Positions 36,211 to 46,437 are shown, counted from the first letter of the stretch. The stretch is 64,000 nt of DNA from Spirochaetales bacterium (GCA_003247135.1 QKAW01000011.1:1-64000), one strand, 5' to 3'. Made by a program: numbers and translations. Notes: generated by a model from the letters alone, not told the origin.

Positions 36211-37713
36211 ATGATAAATTTAGAAACAACGAAAAGTTATAAAACTGAATTACTCTCAGGCCTTACAGTTGCACTAGCACTTGTACCAGAAGCAATAGCC
36301 TTTGCTTTTGTCGCAGGAGTTGAACCTATTGTAGGTTTATATGCAGCTTTTTTTATTGGTTTTGTAACTTCAGTTATTGGCGGAAGACCCGGAATGATTT
36401 CTGGAGCAACAGGAGCATTGGCTGTTGTAATGGGTGAGTTATTTATTAATCATCCAGAAACTAAAGAGTTCCTATTTCTCATGGTTATAATAATGGGAAT
36501 TATTCAGATTATTTTTGGAGTGTTTAAACTAGGTAAGTTAGTCCGATTAATTCCAGAACCAGTTATGTATGGATTTGTAAATGGATTAGCTATAGTAATT
36601 TTTAAAGCTCAATTAAAATCTTTTGAAAACAAAAATTTTCAACAAATAACTGTGATGCTTGTTATAATATTGCTTGTTATGTCAATAATTTATTTTTTAC
36701 CCAAATTTACTAAAGCAATTCCTCCAGCTTTAGCTGCAATATTAATTTCAACTCTAGTTATTGTAATACTCGATCTTGATACACCAACTGTTGGAGATAT
36801 TGCTTCTGTTAAGGGTGGTTTACCAACCTTCAGAATCCCATCAATCCCACAAGACATAACTATTTGGAAAATAATTATTAAAACATCGTTTATCCTTGCA
36901 TCTGTTGGATTAATTGAATCTTTAATGACTCTAACTTTAATCGATGAAAGGACAAATACAAGAGGAAGAAGTAATAAAGAGTCAATTGCCCAAGGTTTTG
37001 CAAATATAATAACCGGCCTTTTTGGTGGTATGGGTGGTTGTGCAATGATTGGTCAGAGTATGATAAATATTGAGTCTGGTGGAAGAAAAAGATTATCAGG
37101 AATATCAGCGTCCATTTTTCTATTATTTTTTATTCTATTTGGATCTTCAATGATTGAAAGGATTCCAGTTGCGGCTTTAGTTGGGGTAATGTTCATGGTT
37201 GTTCTAGGAACTTTCAAGTGGGAAACATTTAATGTATTAAAAAAAATACCGAAATCTGATGCATTAGTAATTATCGCTGTTAGCATTATAACTGTATTTA
37301 CAGATCTTGCTGTAGCAGTTTTTGTAGGAATTATCATTTCTGCTCTAGTATTTGCCTGGGAAAGTGCAAAGAAAATTGGTGTAAGGTCATATAACAGAGA
37401 AGATGGTGCCCTAGAATACGATCTTCATGGGGCTATATTTTTTGCATCCTCAACAGGATTTAAAAGATTATTTAATTTTGATGTACCACAAAATGAAATT
37501 TATATTGACTTTAAAGATGCTAGAGTTTTTGATCACTCAGCAATTGAGGCAGTAAACTGGTTAACTGAAGAGTATAAAAAAAGAGGTAAAGTTTTACATC
37601 TTCTTCATTTATCAGAGGATTGCAGAATTTTATTAAAAAATGCAGAGAAGATTATTGAAGTTAATGTTGTTGATGATCCTCACTATAAAGTTTCTGATGA
37701 TATATTAGATTAG
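36211..37713 (+). CDS. SulP-family anion permease with STAS domain
   Basis: A 500-residue membrane protein with about 11-14 helices and a C-terminal STAS domain (about 400-500; IYIDFKDARVFDHSAIEAVNWL). Family signature near the start: TELLSGLTVALALVPEAIAFAFVAGVEPIVGLYAAFF, with SGATGALAVVMGE and GGMGGCAMIGQSMINIESGGRKRLSG. SulP proteins carry sulfate, bicarbonate or other anions; the subgroup is not certain. The reading frame opens at ATG 36205, but that codon overlaps the AAGGA, so the second ATG at 36211 is the likelier start. Confidence 0.92.
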   Translation: MINLETTKSYKTELLSGLTVALALVPEAIAFAFVAGVEPIVGLYAAFFIGFVTSVIGGRPGMISGATGALAVVMGELFINHPETKEFLFLMVIIMGIIQIIFGVFKLGKLVRLIPEPVMYGFVNGLAIVIFKAQLKSFENKNFQQITVMLVIILLVMSIIYFLPKFTKAIPPALAAILISTLVIVILDLDTPTVGDIASVKGGLPTFRIPSIPQDITIWKIIIKTSFILASVGLIESLMTLTLIDERTNTRGRSNKESIAQGFANIITGLFGGMGGCAMIGQSMINIESGGRKRLSGISASIFLLFFILFGSSMIERIPVAALVGVMFMVVLGTFKWETFNVLKKIPKSDALVIIAVSIITVFTDLAVAVFVGIIISALVFAWESAKKIGVRSYNREDGALEYDLHGAIFFASSTGFKRLFNFDVPQNEIYIDFKDARVFDHSAIEAVNWLTEEYKKRGKVLHLLHLSEDCRILLKNAEKIIEVNVVDDPHYKVSDDILD

Positions 37714-37717
37714 AAAG

Positions 37718-37747
37718 AGCTGTTACAATAAAAATATTGTAACAGCT
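37718..37747. terminator. Perfect inverted repeat between convergent SulP and phosphohexomutase genes
   Basis: AGCTGTTACAAT (37718-37729) and ATTGTAACAGCT (37736-37747) with a 6-base loop. No good T run on either side; a bidirectional terminator is likely from its position. Confidence 0.55.
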
Positions 37748-37759
37748 AACATAAACAAA

Positions 37760-39496
37760 TTAGTTAAGATATTTCTGAAGTGAATTCTCAATATCTTCTA
37801 TTTTTTTATCTACTGATTTTTTTGCTTCTGAAATTTCTAAACCTGCTATAGAACAGCATGATGCATAAAACTTTATTTTCGGCTCAGTTCCTGAAGGACG
37901 TGCTGTTACTATACTACCCTCTTCCAGAATGAATTGTAGTACATTAGAAGATGGTAGATCTATATTATTTAACACTTCTCCACTACTAACAACTTTTGTT
38001 GTTCCATTTTTATAATCTATTAATGAATCAACTTTTATACCACCTAGCTCAACAGGAGTCTCATTTCTTAGTGTATACATCAAATTATTCATTATTTCAG
38101 CACCGCTGATACCTTTAAAATATTTTGATATGAGAATCTCTTTATAATATCCGAATTTTTTGTATATTTCATTTAAATGATCTACAACACTCATTCCTCT
38201 ACTTATATTCCAAAGAGTCATCTCTGCAGTCATAGTAGCAGCAGATATAGCATCTTTATCACGTACTGAGTTTTCAACAAGGAAACCATAACTCTCTTCA
38301 CCGCCAAAAACATAATTATATTTCCCAGCATCTTCAAACTCTTTCATTTTAGCACCAATAAATTTAAACCCTGTTAAAACTTTAAAAGATTTGGCCCCAT
38401 AACTCTCTGCTATTCTGTTTTGCAGATTTGTTGTTACAATTGTATTAACAAAAGCTGGATTTTCCGGTAAACATCCTAACTCTTTTCTAGTTCTAAAGAT
38501 ATAATCAGTTAATAAAGCCCCTAGCTGATTACCTGAAATTAAAACATAATCATCATTATCAGGAACTGCTATCCCTATTCTATCAGCATCTGGGTCAGTT
38601 CCAATAACAAGATCTGCTTTTTCTTCCATGGCTTGTTTAACAGCTAGTTCCATTGCTGACTCTTCTTCAGGGTTTGGAAATGGTACTGTAGAAAAGTTTC
38701 CATCTGGTTCTCTTTGGGATAGCACTGTGGATATTGGCATACCTAGTCTATTAAAGAGTGTCTCTATTGCAACTGTTCCTGTCCCATGGAGAGGAGTATA
38801 TACAACTTTTAACTCTTTAGACTTTTCTTTAATAAGTTGTGGCCTTAATGACTCTTTTACTACCATTTCATAATATGACTCGTCAATCTCACTGTCTATC
38901 ATTACTAATAAACCTTTAGAAATTGCTTCATCCTTATCCATTGTTTTAATATCTGTAGTAACTTTATTAACTTCGTTAATTATACCCGAATCATATGGAG
39001 GTGTAACTTGAGCACCATCATTCCAGTATACTTTATACCCATTATACTCTGCAGGATTATGACTTGCTGTAACCATTATTCCTGTATCTGTTTTTAACTT
39101 TCTAACAGCATAGGATAATACTGGTGTAGCTCTTAATGATGTAAACAAGTATGTTTTAATTCCATTTGCACAAAGTACTAAAGCTGCTTCTAGGCTAAAA
39201 ATATCAGAATAATTCCGGGAATCATAAGCTATAACTGCGCTTTTCTCTCCTAGTCTACTTTTTAATACAAAATTTGCAAGACCTTGTGTAGCTTTTTTAA
39301 CCGTAAATGGATTCATTCTATTAAACCCGCCTCCAATTACACCTCTTAAGCCCCCTGTACCAAATGAAAGATCCTGATAGAATCTCTCTTTTAATTCATT
39401 CTCATCACCATTATTCAATAATTTTTCAACTTCACTTCTAAAAAAATTGTGCTTCTCTAGCTTTAAATACTCCAAAGCTTTTTCATTAATATCCAT
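37760..39496 (-). CDS. Phosphoglucomutase/phosphomannomutase
   Basis: A 578-residue alpha-D-phosphohexomutase of the long (PgcA-like) group. In order: TGGLRGVIGGGFNRMN, catalytic Ser in MVTASHNPAEYNGYKVYW, metal site GTDPDADRIGIAV, sugar-binding GGEESYGF, and phosphate-binding ARPSGTEPKIKFYAS at the C-terminus. It interconverts glucose-1- and glucose-6-phosphate (and possibly the mannose or other forms), linking glycolysis with glycan precursors. A GGAG stands before the ATG. It precedes the M18 aminopeptidase on the same strand. Confidence 0.95.
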   Translation of the reverse strand: MDINEKALEYLKLEKHNFFRSEVEKLLNNGDENELKERFYQDLSFGTGGLRGVIGGGFNRMNPFTVKKATQGLANFVLKSRLGEKSAVIAYDSRNYSDIFSLEAALVLCANGIKTYLFTSLRATPVLSYAVRKLKTDTGIMVTASHNPAEYNGYKVYWNDGAQVTPPYDSGIINEVNKVTTDIKTMDKDEAISKGLLVMIDSEIDESYYEMVVKESLRPQLIKEKSKELKVVYTPLHGTGTVAIETLFNRLGMPISTVLSQREPDGNFSTVPFPNPEEESAMELAVKQAMEEKADLVIGTDPDADRIGIAVPDNDDYVLISGNQLGALLTDYIFRTRKELGCLPENPAFVNTIVTTNLQNRIAESYGAKSFKVLTGFKFIGAKMKEFEDAGKYNYVFGGEESYGFLVENSVRDKDAISAATMTAEMTLWNISRGMSVVDHLNEIYKKFGYYKEILISKYFKGISGAEIMNNLMYTLRNETPVELGGIKVDSLIDYKNGTTKVVSSGEVLNNIDLPSSNVLQFILEEGSIVTARPSGTEPKIKFYASCCSIAGLEISEAKKSVDKKIEDIENSLQKYLN

Positions 39497-39543
39497 AATA
39501 TCTCCTAGATCAAATACTATTATTAAATCAATATTTTTTTCAA

Positions 39544-40839
39544 CTACTGAAGAAAAGTTGTTAAAACCTTAAACATGTAATAAATATCCCTAACACCTTG
39601 GGTTTCTCTTATACTATGCATAGCTAACATAGGTGTTCCAACATCAACTGTTTTAATACCTAATAATGAAGAAGTCATTGGACCTATTGTGCTTCCGCAA
39701 GGGGTATCTGATCTATTAATTATCTTCTGATATGGAATTTCTGTATTTAAACATAAATTAGCAAAATAAGCTGCAGAATCTGATGTAGTTGCATACCTTT
39801 GATTAGCGTTAAATTTAATTACAGGCCCCTGGTTAATTTTTGGCATATAATTAGGATCATGCTTCTCTGTAAAATTTGGGTGTATAGCATGAGCTCCATC
39901 AGCACTAATTATAAAGCTATGATACCTTGCTCTCATAAAATCCTGAAATGTTCCCCCTAATGAAAATACAATTCTGTCTAGAAATGAGTTTAAGAAGTTT
40001 GAATTAGCACCTTGTAAAGTTGTTGATCCTATTTCTTCACTATCAAAAAAAGCAACAACTTTTGTTACATCAGAATTTCCTGATTCCATAATAGAACTTA
40101 ATGAAGTATACACCATAGAGAGATTATCAAGTCTACCTGATGATAAAAGATCATTATCTATCCCAGAAATAGAACCTTTCTGTGAATCATATAAAAAAAG
40201 TTCCATTTCTACAATTTTATCTGAGTCTATATCAAATTCCTTTGAGACTATATCCTTTAGACTAATACTGTTACTATTTTCAGAAGAATAGTACTCTCCC
40301 ATATAAAATGATAGATGATTCTGTTTATTATACTCAAATCCACTGTTAACATCCCTATTAAGATGTATTGCAAGGTTTGGAATTGTACCTAAAACTCTTT
40401 TAAAATCAATCAATTGACTTTCAAATTGATTTTCTTTTTTTAAGATAACTTTACCGGCTATTGAAAGATCCCTATCCAGCCATGTACTTATTATTGGGCC
40501 ACCATAAACTTCGACATCCAGCTTTAAAGAGTTGTTTATTATCCTTAAAGATTCATTTTTTATTTTAAATAGTGGACTGTCGGTATGAGAACCAATTATA
40601 TGAAAACCAGACTCCCATGGTAGTAAATTCCCTAACTCGGTTGCTATTAAAGAAGAATCATTTCTTTTTATATAAAATTTTTGATTTTTTGTTAAATTCC
40701 AAATGTCACCTTCACTTAACTCTTTATAGCCATTTAACTTCAATTCTCTTTCAACATTTTTTACAGCATAATAACTTACCGGTGATTTATTTATAAATTC
40801 TAACAAACCATTCCCTAAATTTAAAATTTCTTTTTCCAT
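39544..40839 (-). CDS. apeB: M18-family aminopeptidase
   Basis: A 431-residue zinc aminopeptidase. Metal site motifs: HIIGSHTDSP with His, GIDNDLLSSGRLDNL with Asp, FFDSEEIGS with Glu, ISADGAHAIHPNF, and final MLAMHSIRE with His. This is the aspartyl-aminopeptidase family; such enzymes remove N-terminal amino acids, often acidic ones, from peptides in the cytoplasm. The start overlaps the stop of the BI-1 gene by one base (TAATG), so they are cotranscribed. Confidence 0.93.
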   Translation of the reverse strand: MEKEILNLGNGLLEFINKSPVSYYAVKNVERELKLNGYKELSEGDIWNLTKNQKFYIKRNDSSLIATELGNLLPWESGFHIIGSHTDSPLFKIKNESLRIINNSLKLDVEVYGGPIISTWLDRDLSIAGKVILKKENQFESQLIDFKRVLGTIPNLAIHLNRDVNSGFEYNKQNHLSFYMGEYYSSENSNSISLKDIVSKEFDIDSDKIVEMELFLYDSQKGSISGIDNDLLSSGRLDNLSMVYTSLSSIMESGNSDVTKVVAFFDSEEIGSTTLQGANSNFLNSFLDRIVFSLGGTFQDFMRARYHSFIISADGAHAIHPNFTEKHDPNYMPKINQGPVIKFNANQRYATTSDSAAYFANLCLNTEIPYQKIINRSDTPCGSTIGPMTSSLLGIKTVDVGTPMLAMHSIRETQGVRDIYYMFKVLTTFLQ

Positions 40840-41534
40840 TACTTTCTTCTACCTAAAAATCTAAGAAGAAAAAGAAATAGATTTATAAAATCAAGATAAA
40901 GATTTAAAGCTCCTATAATAGAGACCTTCATCTCTAATTCTCCATTGGAATTTCCAATTTCATTACTAATTCTGGTAAATTTCTGTATATCATAGGCAGT
41001 TAAACCTGTGAACAGAATTACACCAGCAAATGATATTAAATAGTAGAGACCACTACTTCTCAGGAATAAATTAACTAGGGAAGCGATAATAATTCCTAGG
41101 ATCCCCATAAAAAAATAAGTACTTAGTTTAGTTAAATCCCTTTTTGTAGTCATTCCATAAAAAGCCATTACAGCAAATAATCCTGCAGTAATAAAAAATG
41201 TGTTTGAAATTGATGTATATGTATAAACTAAAAAAATAGAACTTAATGTAATTCCATTTAATGCAGAATATATCAGAAACAAAGAAATTGCTGTAGTAGC
41301 CTTAAAGTTCATAATATTTCTGCTTAAAATAAATACTAATGCAAATTCTCCAATTATCAATGGAAGCATCAATCCGCTTTTAACTACTTGCAAAACTAAT
41401 CCACTTGTGTAAAGACCGTGTGAAACAAATCCTGTTAATGCCAAACCCGCAGCCATCCATATAAAAATGTTTTTAATAACTGATGATTCAACCGACTTTG
41501 AACCCTGATATTCATAAATATTACTGTTATTCAT
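40839..41534 (-). CDS. Bax inhibitor-1/YccA-family membrane protein
   Basis: A 231-residue protein with seven predicted membrane helices. Family features: YITSIS-type loops, MAFYGMTTKRDLTKLSTYFFMGILGIIIASLVNLFL, ILFTGLTAYDIQKF and GALNLYLDFINLFLFLLRFLG with the Asp-containing C-terminal helices that form the pH sensor of bacterial BsYetJ. Such proteins leak calcium or protect proteins at the membrane; the bacterial role is uncertain. It is upstream of and coupled to the aminopeptidase gene. Confidence 0.92.
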   Translation of the reverse strand: MNNSNIYEYQGSKSVESSVIKNIFIWMAAGLALTGFVSHGLYTSGLVLQVVKSGLMLPLIIGEFALVFILSRNIMNFKATTAISLFLIYSALNGITLSSIFLVYTYTSISNTFFITAGLFAVMAFYGMTTKRDLTKLSTYFFMGILGIIIASLVNLFLRSSGLYYLISFAGVILFTGLTAYDIQKFTRISNEIGNSNGELEMKVSIIGALNLYLDFINLFLFLLRFLGRRK

Positions 41535-41665
41535 AACTAATCTCCTAATAGTTATAATATAATGCTAACTTTTTTTAGGGACAACAATTTATCTATTAAT
41601 ATTTTGTAATATTATTGATTCTTTATTGAAAACATGTTTCTATAAATAAGAACAAGGAGATTATT

Positions 41666-42643
41666 ATGAACAAAAAAATTTTTTCATTTTTTTTACTATT
41701 ACTTATGATTTGTAATGCATCAAATCTTTTTTCAAAAAACCAAAAAGAAAAAGGGATTTCTATTGGTATTTCAAAAATTGTTTCTCATCCAGCCCTGGAT
41801 GCAATAGAAAAAGGAATTATAGATACAATAAAAAAAGAGTATCCGGATGCATCATTTGATGTTCAAAATGCAAATGGAGATATGAGTACTGCTACCCAAA
41901 TAGCCAATAAATTTAAAATGGATAAAGTAGATGTTGCAATTGGTATTGCTACACCTACAGCAATGGCACTTGTTGGTACTTTAGATAGTATTCCTGTTGT
42001 TTACTCAGCAGTTACTGACCCTGTTTCAGCTGGAATTGTATCATCATTGACTAAAGGAGAAGCTAATGTTGCAGGTGTTTCTGATATGACTCCTGTAGCT
42101 GCCCAAATTAAACTTTTAAATGATATTACACCAATTAAAAGATTAGGTCATATATATAACTCTGGAGAAGCTAATGGTGTTTTTCTTAAAGATCTTGCTA
42201 AAAAGTATTGTGAAGAGAATAATATTGAATTCATTGAGGCTGTCGTAACAAATACATCGGAAGTAAAACAAGCTACCCTATCAATAATTAATAAAATTGA
42301 TGGACTCTATTTAAGCAACGATAATACTATTTTTGCAGCATTACCTGCTATTCTTGAGATTGCAAATGAAAACAAAATACCTTTAATGTCTGCAGATCCA
42401 GAATCTGCAATGAATGGGGACGTATTTGCTTCAATGGGGTTTGATATGTATAAAATTGGTTTAGCTTCTGGAAAGGTAGCATTGGATGTTCTTAAAGGAA
42501 AAGATACAAAAGATATGCCTACTGTATTCTTGACTGATCCTTCAGATTTAAATTTTGTAATAAATCTTGATGTTGCAAAAAAAATTAATATAAACATTCC
42601 TGAATCTATTAAGAAACAGGCAACAACAGTTATAGGAGAATAA
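41666..42643 (+). CDS. trpX: TrpX-like ABC transporter substrate-binding protein
   Basis: A 325-residue exported protein of the PF04392 (YckC/TrpX) family. Signal sequence MNKKIFSFFLLLLMICNASNLFS without a lipobox at the cleavage site. Core motifs: ISKIVSHPALDAIEKGI, NANGDMSTATQIANKF, DVAIGIATPTAMAL and PVVYSAVTDPVSAGIV, which are typical. These bind Trp, Tyr or similar small amino acids in Streptococcus; the ligand here is not shown. AAGGAG 8 bases before the ATG. Followed at once by the permease and ATPase genes. Confidence 0.88.
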   Translation: MNKKIFSFFLLLLMICNASNLFSKNQKEKGISIGISKIVSHPALDAIEKGIIDTIKKEYPDASFDVQNANGDMSTATQIANKFKMDKVDVAIGIATPTAMALVGTLDSIPVVYSAVTDPVSAGIVSSLTKGEANVAGVSDMTPVAAQIKLLNDITPIKRLGHIYNSGEANGVFLKDLAKKYCEENNIEFIEAVVTNTSEVKQATLSIINKIDGLYLSNDNTIFAALPAILEIANENKIPLMSADPESAMNGDVFASMGFDMYKIGLASGKVALDVLKGKDTKDMPTVFLTDPSDLNFVINLDVAKKININIPESIKKQATTVIGE

Positions 42644-42644
42644 A

Positions 42645-43520
42645 ATGATTGAAGGGATTCTCGTTGAGGGACTTATATATGGAATTTTGGCTCTAGGTGT
42701 TTTTATTACATTTAGAATTCTTGATTTTCCAGACTTAACAGTTGATGGATCATTTCCTTTAGGAGCAGCCGTTATGGTTAAATGCTTATTAACGGGAATC
42801 CCTTTATGGATATCATTTATAATAGTATTTATTTGTGGTGGGATTGCTGGTAGTATTACAGCAATTATTCATAATAAGTTAAAGGTTCCTAGTCTACTGG
42901 CAAGTATATTGACAATGCTAATGTTATACTCAATAAATATGAGAATACTAAAAGCACCATTTGTATCTTTAAATAAAATCTCTACACTTTTAACAAAATT
43001 CTCTACTCTTATAACTCCTGTAACAACAGATAGAGCTGTATCTTATTTACTAATTTTTATTTTAATAGTTACTGTATTGATTATTATTTTAAATAACTTT
43101 TTTCATACAGATTTAGGTTTAGCCTTAGGTGCTCTTGGAGATAATGAACAGATGATTATTAGCCAGGGAATGAATCCTGAACATCTTAAAATAATTGGTT
43201 TAGCATTATCGAATGGTTTAGTTGCTATAGCAGGTTCATTTATAGCTCAGTATCAGAAATTCTCTGATATAAATATGGGAATTGGGGTTGTTATTATTGG
43301 CCTTGCTTCAGTTATGATAGGGGAATTAGTAGTTAAAAGTAACAAAATTATTTTCTTACTCTCCAGGGTTATTTTAGGAGCTATTATATACAGGGGAATA
43401 TTGTTTCTTTCTAGACCTCTCTTGATATATCCTACTGATCATAAACTTTTTACAGGTATTCTAATAATAATTATACTTGCTGTTACAGCATTAAAGAAAA
43501 AAGGATCTTCAAATGGTTAA
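42645..43520 (+). CDS. trpY: TrpY-like ABC transporter permease
   Basis: A 291-residue membrane protein with about eight to nine helices of the BPD-2 type. Early motif FRILDFPDLTVDGSFPLGAAV and later AGSFIAQYQKFSDINMGIGVVIIGLASVMIGE are the family signature. It is encoded 1 base after trpX and overlaps the ATPase gene by 8 bases. It forms the channel of the TrpXYZ-like importer. Confidence 0.9.
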   Translation: MIEGILVEGLIYGILALGVFITFRILDFPDLTVDGSFPLGAAVMVKCLLTGIPLWISFIIVFICGGIAGSITAIIHNKLKVPSLLASILTMLMLYSINMRILKAPFVSLNKISTLLTKFSTLITPVTTDRAVSYLLIFILIVTVLIIILNNFFHTDLGLALGALGDNEQMIISQGMNPEHLKIIGLALSNGLVAIAGSFIAQYQKFSDINMGIGVVIIGLASVMIGELVVKSNKIIFLLSRVILGAIIYRGILFLSRPLLIYPTDHKLFTGILIIIILAVTALKKKGSSNG

Positions 43521-44304
43521 ACTAAAGAATATTAATAAAATTTTTAATATAAATACTATCAATGAAAATCATGTTTTAAAAAACATTAATCTTGAAGTTA
43601 ATAAAGGAGATTTTATAACTATTATTGGTAGTAATGGTGCAGGGAAGTCTACTCTTTTTAATGCTATATCTGGAAATCAGCCCCTTACTTCCGGGGAAAT
43701 TTTTCTAAATTCCAACAATATAACCTTTGTAAAGGAACACTTAAGGTCTAAATATATTGGAAGAATATTTCAAAATCCTCTTCTTGGTACTGCTGGAAAA
43801 ATGACTCTTGAAGATAATATGATAATAACAAGATCTAAAGGATTTAAAAAGTTAAAAATATCTTTAAATAATAAAATTCGAAATGAGTTTAAAGAGAAGC
43901 TGAAAATTCTTGATATGGATTTGGAAAACAGACTAAAGGATAATGTTGGTCAATTTTCAGGGGGGCAGAGACAAGCATTAACATTGTTAATGATGGTATT
44001 AAGTAATCCTGAATTAGTACTACTTGATGAACATACAGCAGCTCTTGACCCAAGAAATGCACAGAAAGTACTTGATCTAACAGCAAAATTTATTGATGAG
44101 TACTCCTTAACTGCTATGATGATTACCCACAATATGGAGCATGCAATAAAATATGGTAATCGTCTTCTTATGATGGATAAAGGTGAAATAATACTTGATA
44201 TTTCTGGGCAAGAAAAAAGTAACTTAACAGTAGAAGAGTTAATCCAGAAGTTTCATGATATCAGATCTGAAAATTTTATAAATGATGAAACATTATTAAG
44301 TTAA
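43513..44304 (+). CDS. trpZ: TrpZ-like ABC transporter ATPase
   Basis: A 263-residue ABC ATPase. Walker A GSNGAGKST at about 38-46, signature QFSGGQRQALTLLM, Walker B LVLLDEHTAALDP, H-loop MITHNMEHAIKYGNRLLMMDKGEI. The Walker B Glu is followed by His (DEHTAALD) which is the form seen in this family. ATP hydrolysis drives the preceding permease. Completes the three-gene importer. Confidence 0.93.
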   Translation: MVKLKNINKIFNINTINENHVLKNINLEVNKGDFITIIGSNGAGKSTLFNAISGNQPLTSGEIFLNSNNITFVKEHLRSKYIGRIFQNPLLGTAGKMTLEDNMIITRSKGFKKLKISLNNKIRNEFKEKLKILDMDLENRLKDNVGQFSGGQRQALTLLMMVLSNPELVLLDEHTAALDPRNAQKVLDLTAKFIDEYSLTAMMITHNMEHAIKYGNRLLMMDKGEIILDISGQEKSNLTVEELIQKFHDIRSENFINDETLLS

Positions 44305-44335
44305 TTTTTTGCATTTCATAGACGATATTTTTTTT

Positions 44336-45925
44336 ATGAGAAAAATTTTTGGTCTTACTATTTTATTAATACTATTTACAAATTGTAAAACAGTTCTAAA
44401 AGAAGATAAAAAACCAGAAATATATTTAGATAATATTGTTTCTGAAGTGAAGATTAATAGTTATAATAAAGAGTCAGATAATTCTTTCTTAGGCAATGAT
44501 ATAAATGATACTCAAAAAAAACTTGAAGATGAATATGATTTAACAGTATTAAAAGGTGGTGTTTATCCTAAAATAATAAACGATACACCATTTACGACTA
44601 CAGAGTTGGAAATACTAAACAGATCTGATGATTTTGAAATTAAAGCTAATCTTGAAGTAGCTCACTATTTTAAATATTTTCTTCGAGATAAAAAAGAGCT
44701 GCTTCAACTATGGATAAATAATGCTCAGCCATATATATCATCTATAAGAAAGTTAATTCTGATAAACAATCTTCCAGAAGACTTATTATATCTTCCATTT
44801 CTGGAAAGTGGATATAACACGAGTGCATACTCCAGAGTCGGAGCAGGTGGTATTTGGCAATTTATGCCCTCTACAGCTCAAAGTTATGGCTTAAAAATTA
44901 ACTGGTGGATCGATGAACGAAGAGACCCGTTATTAGCAACTAATGAAGCTATAAAACATTTAAAATATTTGTATAATTTATTTGGGGACTGGTATACAGC
45001 TCTGGCAGCGTACAATGCTGGTGAAGGAAGAATTTCAAGAGCACTTGAAAAAGCAAAAGTTGATAATTACTTTGCACTAATTGAGACAAGTTTACTTTCA
45101 TCTGAAACAAATAAATATGTTATTCAACTTATGGCAATAATTAAAATTATGAAAAATTTGGAAATTCTTGGTCTTGAGCCTATATCCTTTAATTTAGATA
45201 ACAATTATGAAACATTATTATTGCCAGGTGGTACTGATTTAATAGATCTTGTGAATTTCCTCGAAATAGATATGTATGATTTTAAAAAGCTTAATCCATC
45301 CTTTAAAAGAAATATAACTGATCCTTCAAATGATTCGGAAATTAGAGTACCGATAAATCTTAAAAGTAAAGCAATTACATTTATTAATAGTAATCAAACT
45401 ATTAAAAACAACGGATTTACCTATTATACTGTTAAAAAAGGAAATACATGGTCCTATCTATCAATGTTATCAAATACTTCAATAATTAAACTAAAAAGAT
45501 TAAATAATATATCCAGTAATATTTTATACATAGGGCAAAAAATAATGATTCCTAAAAGCAACAACACTTATATTACTGAGAGTAATGGAAATATGAATCT
45601 CCAAGAATATATAGTAAAACCTGGTGATACAATGTCTAGTATTTCAATAAAATTCAATATAAAGTTAGTATCATTATTCAAGGAAAATGGTCTAAATTCA
45701 AAATCAATTATTCATTCTGGACAAAAAATTAAACTACCCGGTTACTATCTAGATGATAGTAAAGTGAAATACTATGATGATAAAAATTACTATACTGTAG
45801 AGTATGGCGATTCTGTATGGTTGATTGCGCAAAAAACAAAAATTCCTTATAGCAGAATACTAGATTTAAACAATTTGAATAAAAACAGCAAATTACAAAT
45901 TGGTGAGAAAATTTTACTTTATTAA
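44336..45925 (+). CDS. mltD: MltD-like lytic transglycosylase lipoprotein with three LysM domains
   Basis: A 529-residue protein. Signal MRKIFGLTILLILFTNC, lipobox Cys17. The lytic transglycosylase (SLT) domain is at about 150-300: LPFLESGYNTSAYSRVGAGGIWQFMPSTAQSYG, where the Glu of ES is catalytic, then AALAAYNAGEGRISRAL-like TALAAYNAGEGR. Three LysM domains follow, beginning YYTVKKGNTWSYL, EYIVKPGDTMSSI and YYTVEYGDSVWLI, which bind peptidoglycan. It cleaves glycan strands in the periplasm. The reading frame opens at TTG 44309, but the ATG at 44336 gives a proper signal peptide. Located just after the transporter genes with a 31-base gap. Confidence 0.93.
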   Translation: MRKIFGLTILLILFTNCKTVLKEDKKPEIYLDNIVSEVKINSYNKESDNSFLGNDINDTQKKLEDEYDLTVLKGGVYPKIINDTPFTTTELEILNRSDDFEIKANLEVAHYFKYFLRDKKELLQLWINNAQPYISSIRKLILINNLPEDLLYLPFLESGYNTSAYSRVGAGGIWQFMPSTAQSYGLKINWWIDERRDPLLATNEAIKHLKYLYNLFGDWYTALAAYNAGEGRISRALEKAKVDNYFALIETSLLSSETNKYVIQLMAIIKIMKNLEILGLEPISFNLDNNYETLLLPGGTDLIDLVNFLEIDMYDFKKLNPSFKRNITDPSNDSEIRVPINLKSKAITFINSNQTIKNNGFTYYTVKKGNTWSYLSMLSNTSIIKLKRLNNISSNILYIGQKIMIPKSNNTYITESNGNMNLQEYIVKPGDTMSSISIKFNIKLVSLFKENGLNSKSIIHSGQKIKLPGYYLDDSKVKYYDDKNYYTVEYGDSVWLIAQKTKIPYSRILDLNNLNKNSKLQIGEKILLY

Positions 45926-45966
45926 GATGAAAATTTAGTATACAATATTTTTTCAAAGGAGTATAA

Positions 45967-46404
45967 ATGAAAAAGAAAATTGTTATAGCAAACGATCATG
46001 GTGCAATAGAGATAAAAAATAGAATTATTCAACATCTTGAAAAAAGAGGTTTTGAAATTATTAATTTAGGTGTTGACCAAGATCAATCTGCTGATTATCC
46101 GGATAAAGCGGTTGAAGCTTGTAACTATTTCTTAAATAACAATTGTGAATTTGGAATTCTATGTTGCGGTACAGGAATTGGAATTTCAATTGCAGCAAAT
46201 AAGGTAAAAGGTATCAGATGTGCTTTACTAAGTAATTCCTACACTGCTGAAATGGCAAAAAATCATAATAACGCAAATTTTATTGCTTTTGGTGGAAGAA
46301 TTGAATATAAAGATAGTGTAGAAGATATGCTTGATAAGTTTATAGATACAGAGTTTGGTGGTGAAAGACATCAGCGAAGAATCGATAAAATGATGAGTAT
46401 ATAA
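45967..46404 (+). CDS. rpiB: Ribose-5-phosphate isomerase B
   Basis: A 145-residue RpiB/LacAB-type isomerase. Start IVIANDHGAIEIKNRI, active-site Cys in FGILCCGTGIGISIAANK, then CALLSNSYTAEMAKNHNNANFIAFGGR with the His that opens the sugar ring. It converts ribose-5- and ribulose-5-phosphate in the pentose pathway. AAAGGAG 7 bases before ATG. Converges with the hydrolase gene across a strong inverted repeat. Confidence 0.95.
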   Translation: MKKKIVIANDHGAIEIKNRIIQHLEKRGFEIINLGVDQDQSADYPDKAVEACNYFLNNNCEFGILCCGTGIGISIAANKVKGIRCALLSNSYTAEMAKNHNNANFIAFGGRIEYKDSVEDMLDKFIDTEFGGERHQRRIDKMMSI

Positions 46405-46437
46405 TATAAAACCAGGCTAACTACCTGGTTTTATATT
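46403..46437. terminator. Bidirectional terminator between rpiB and the hydrolase gene
   Basis: Perfect 14-base arms AATATAAAACCAGG (46403-46416) and its complement (46424-46437) with a 7-base loop. The stem is followed by T/A runs on both strands and lies between convergent genes. Confidence 0.8.

Noticed and set aside
41535-41665. T-box or Trp leader upstream of the TrpX-like gene
   Set aside because: No T-box core, no run of Trp codons in a short leader peptide and no terminator hairpin were seen.
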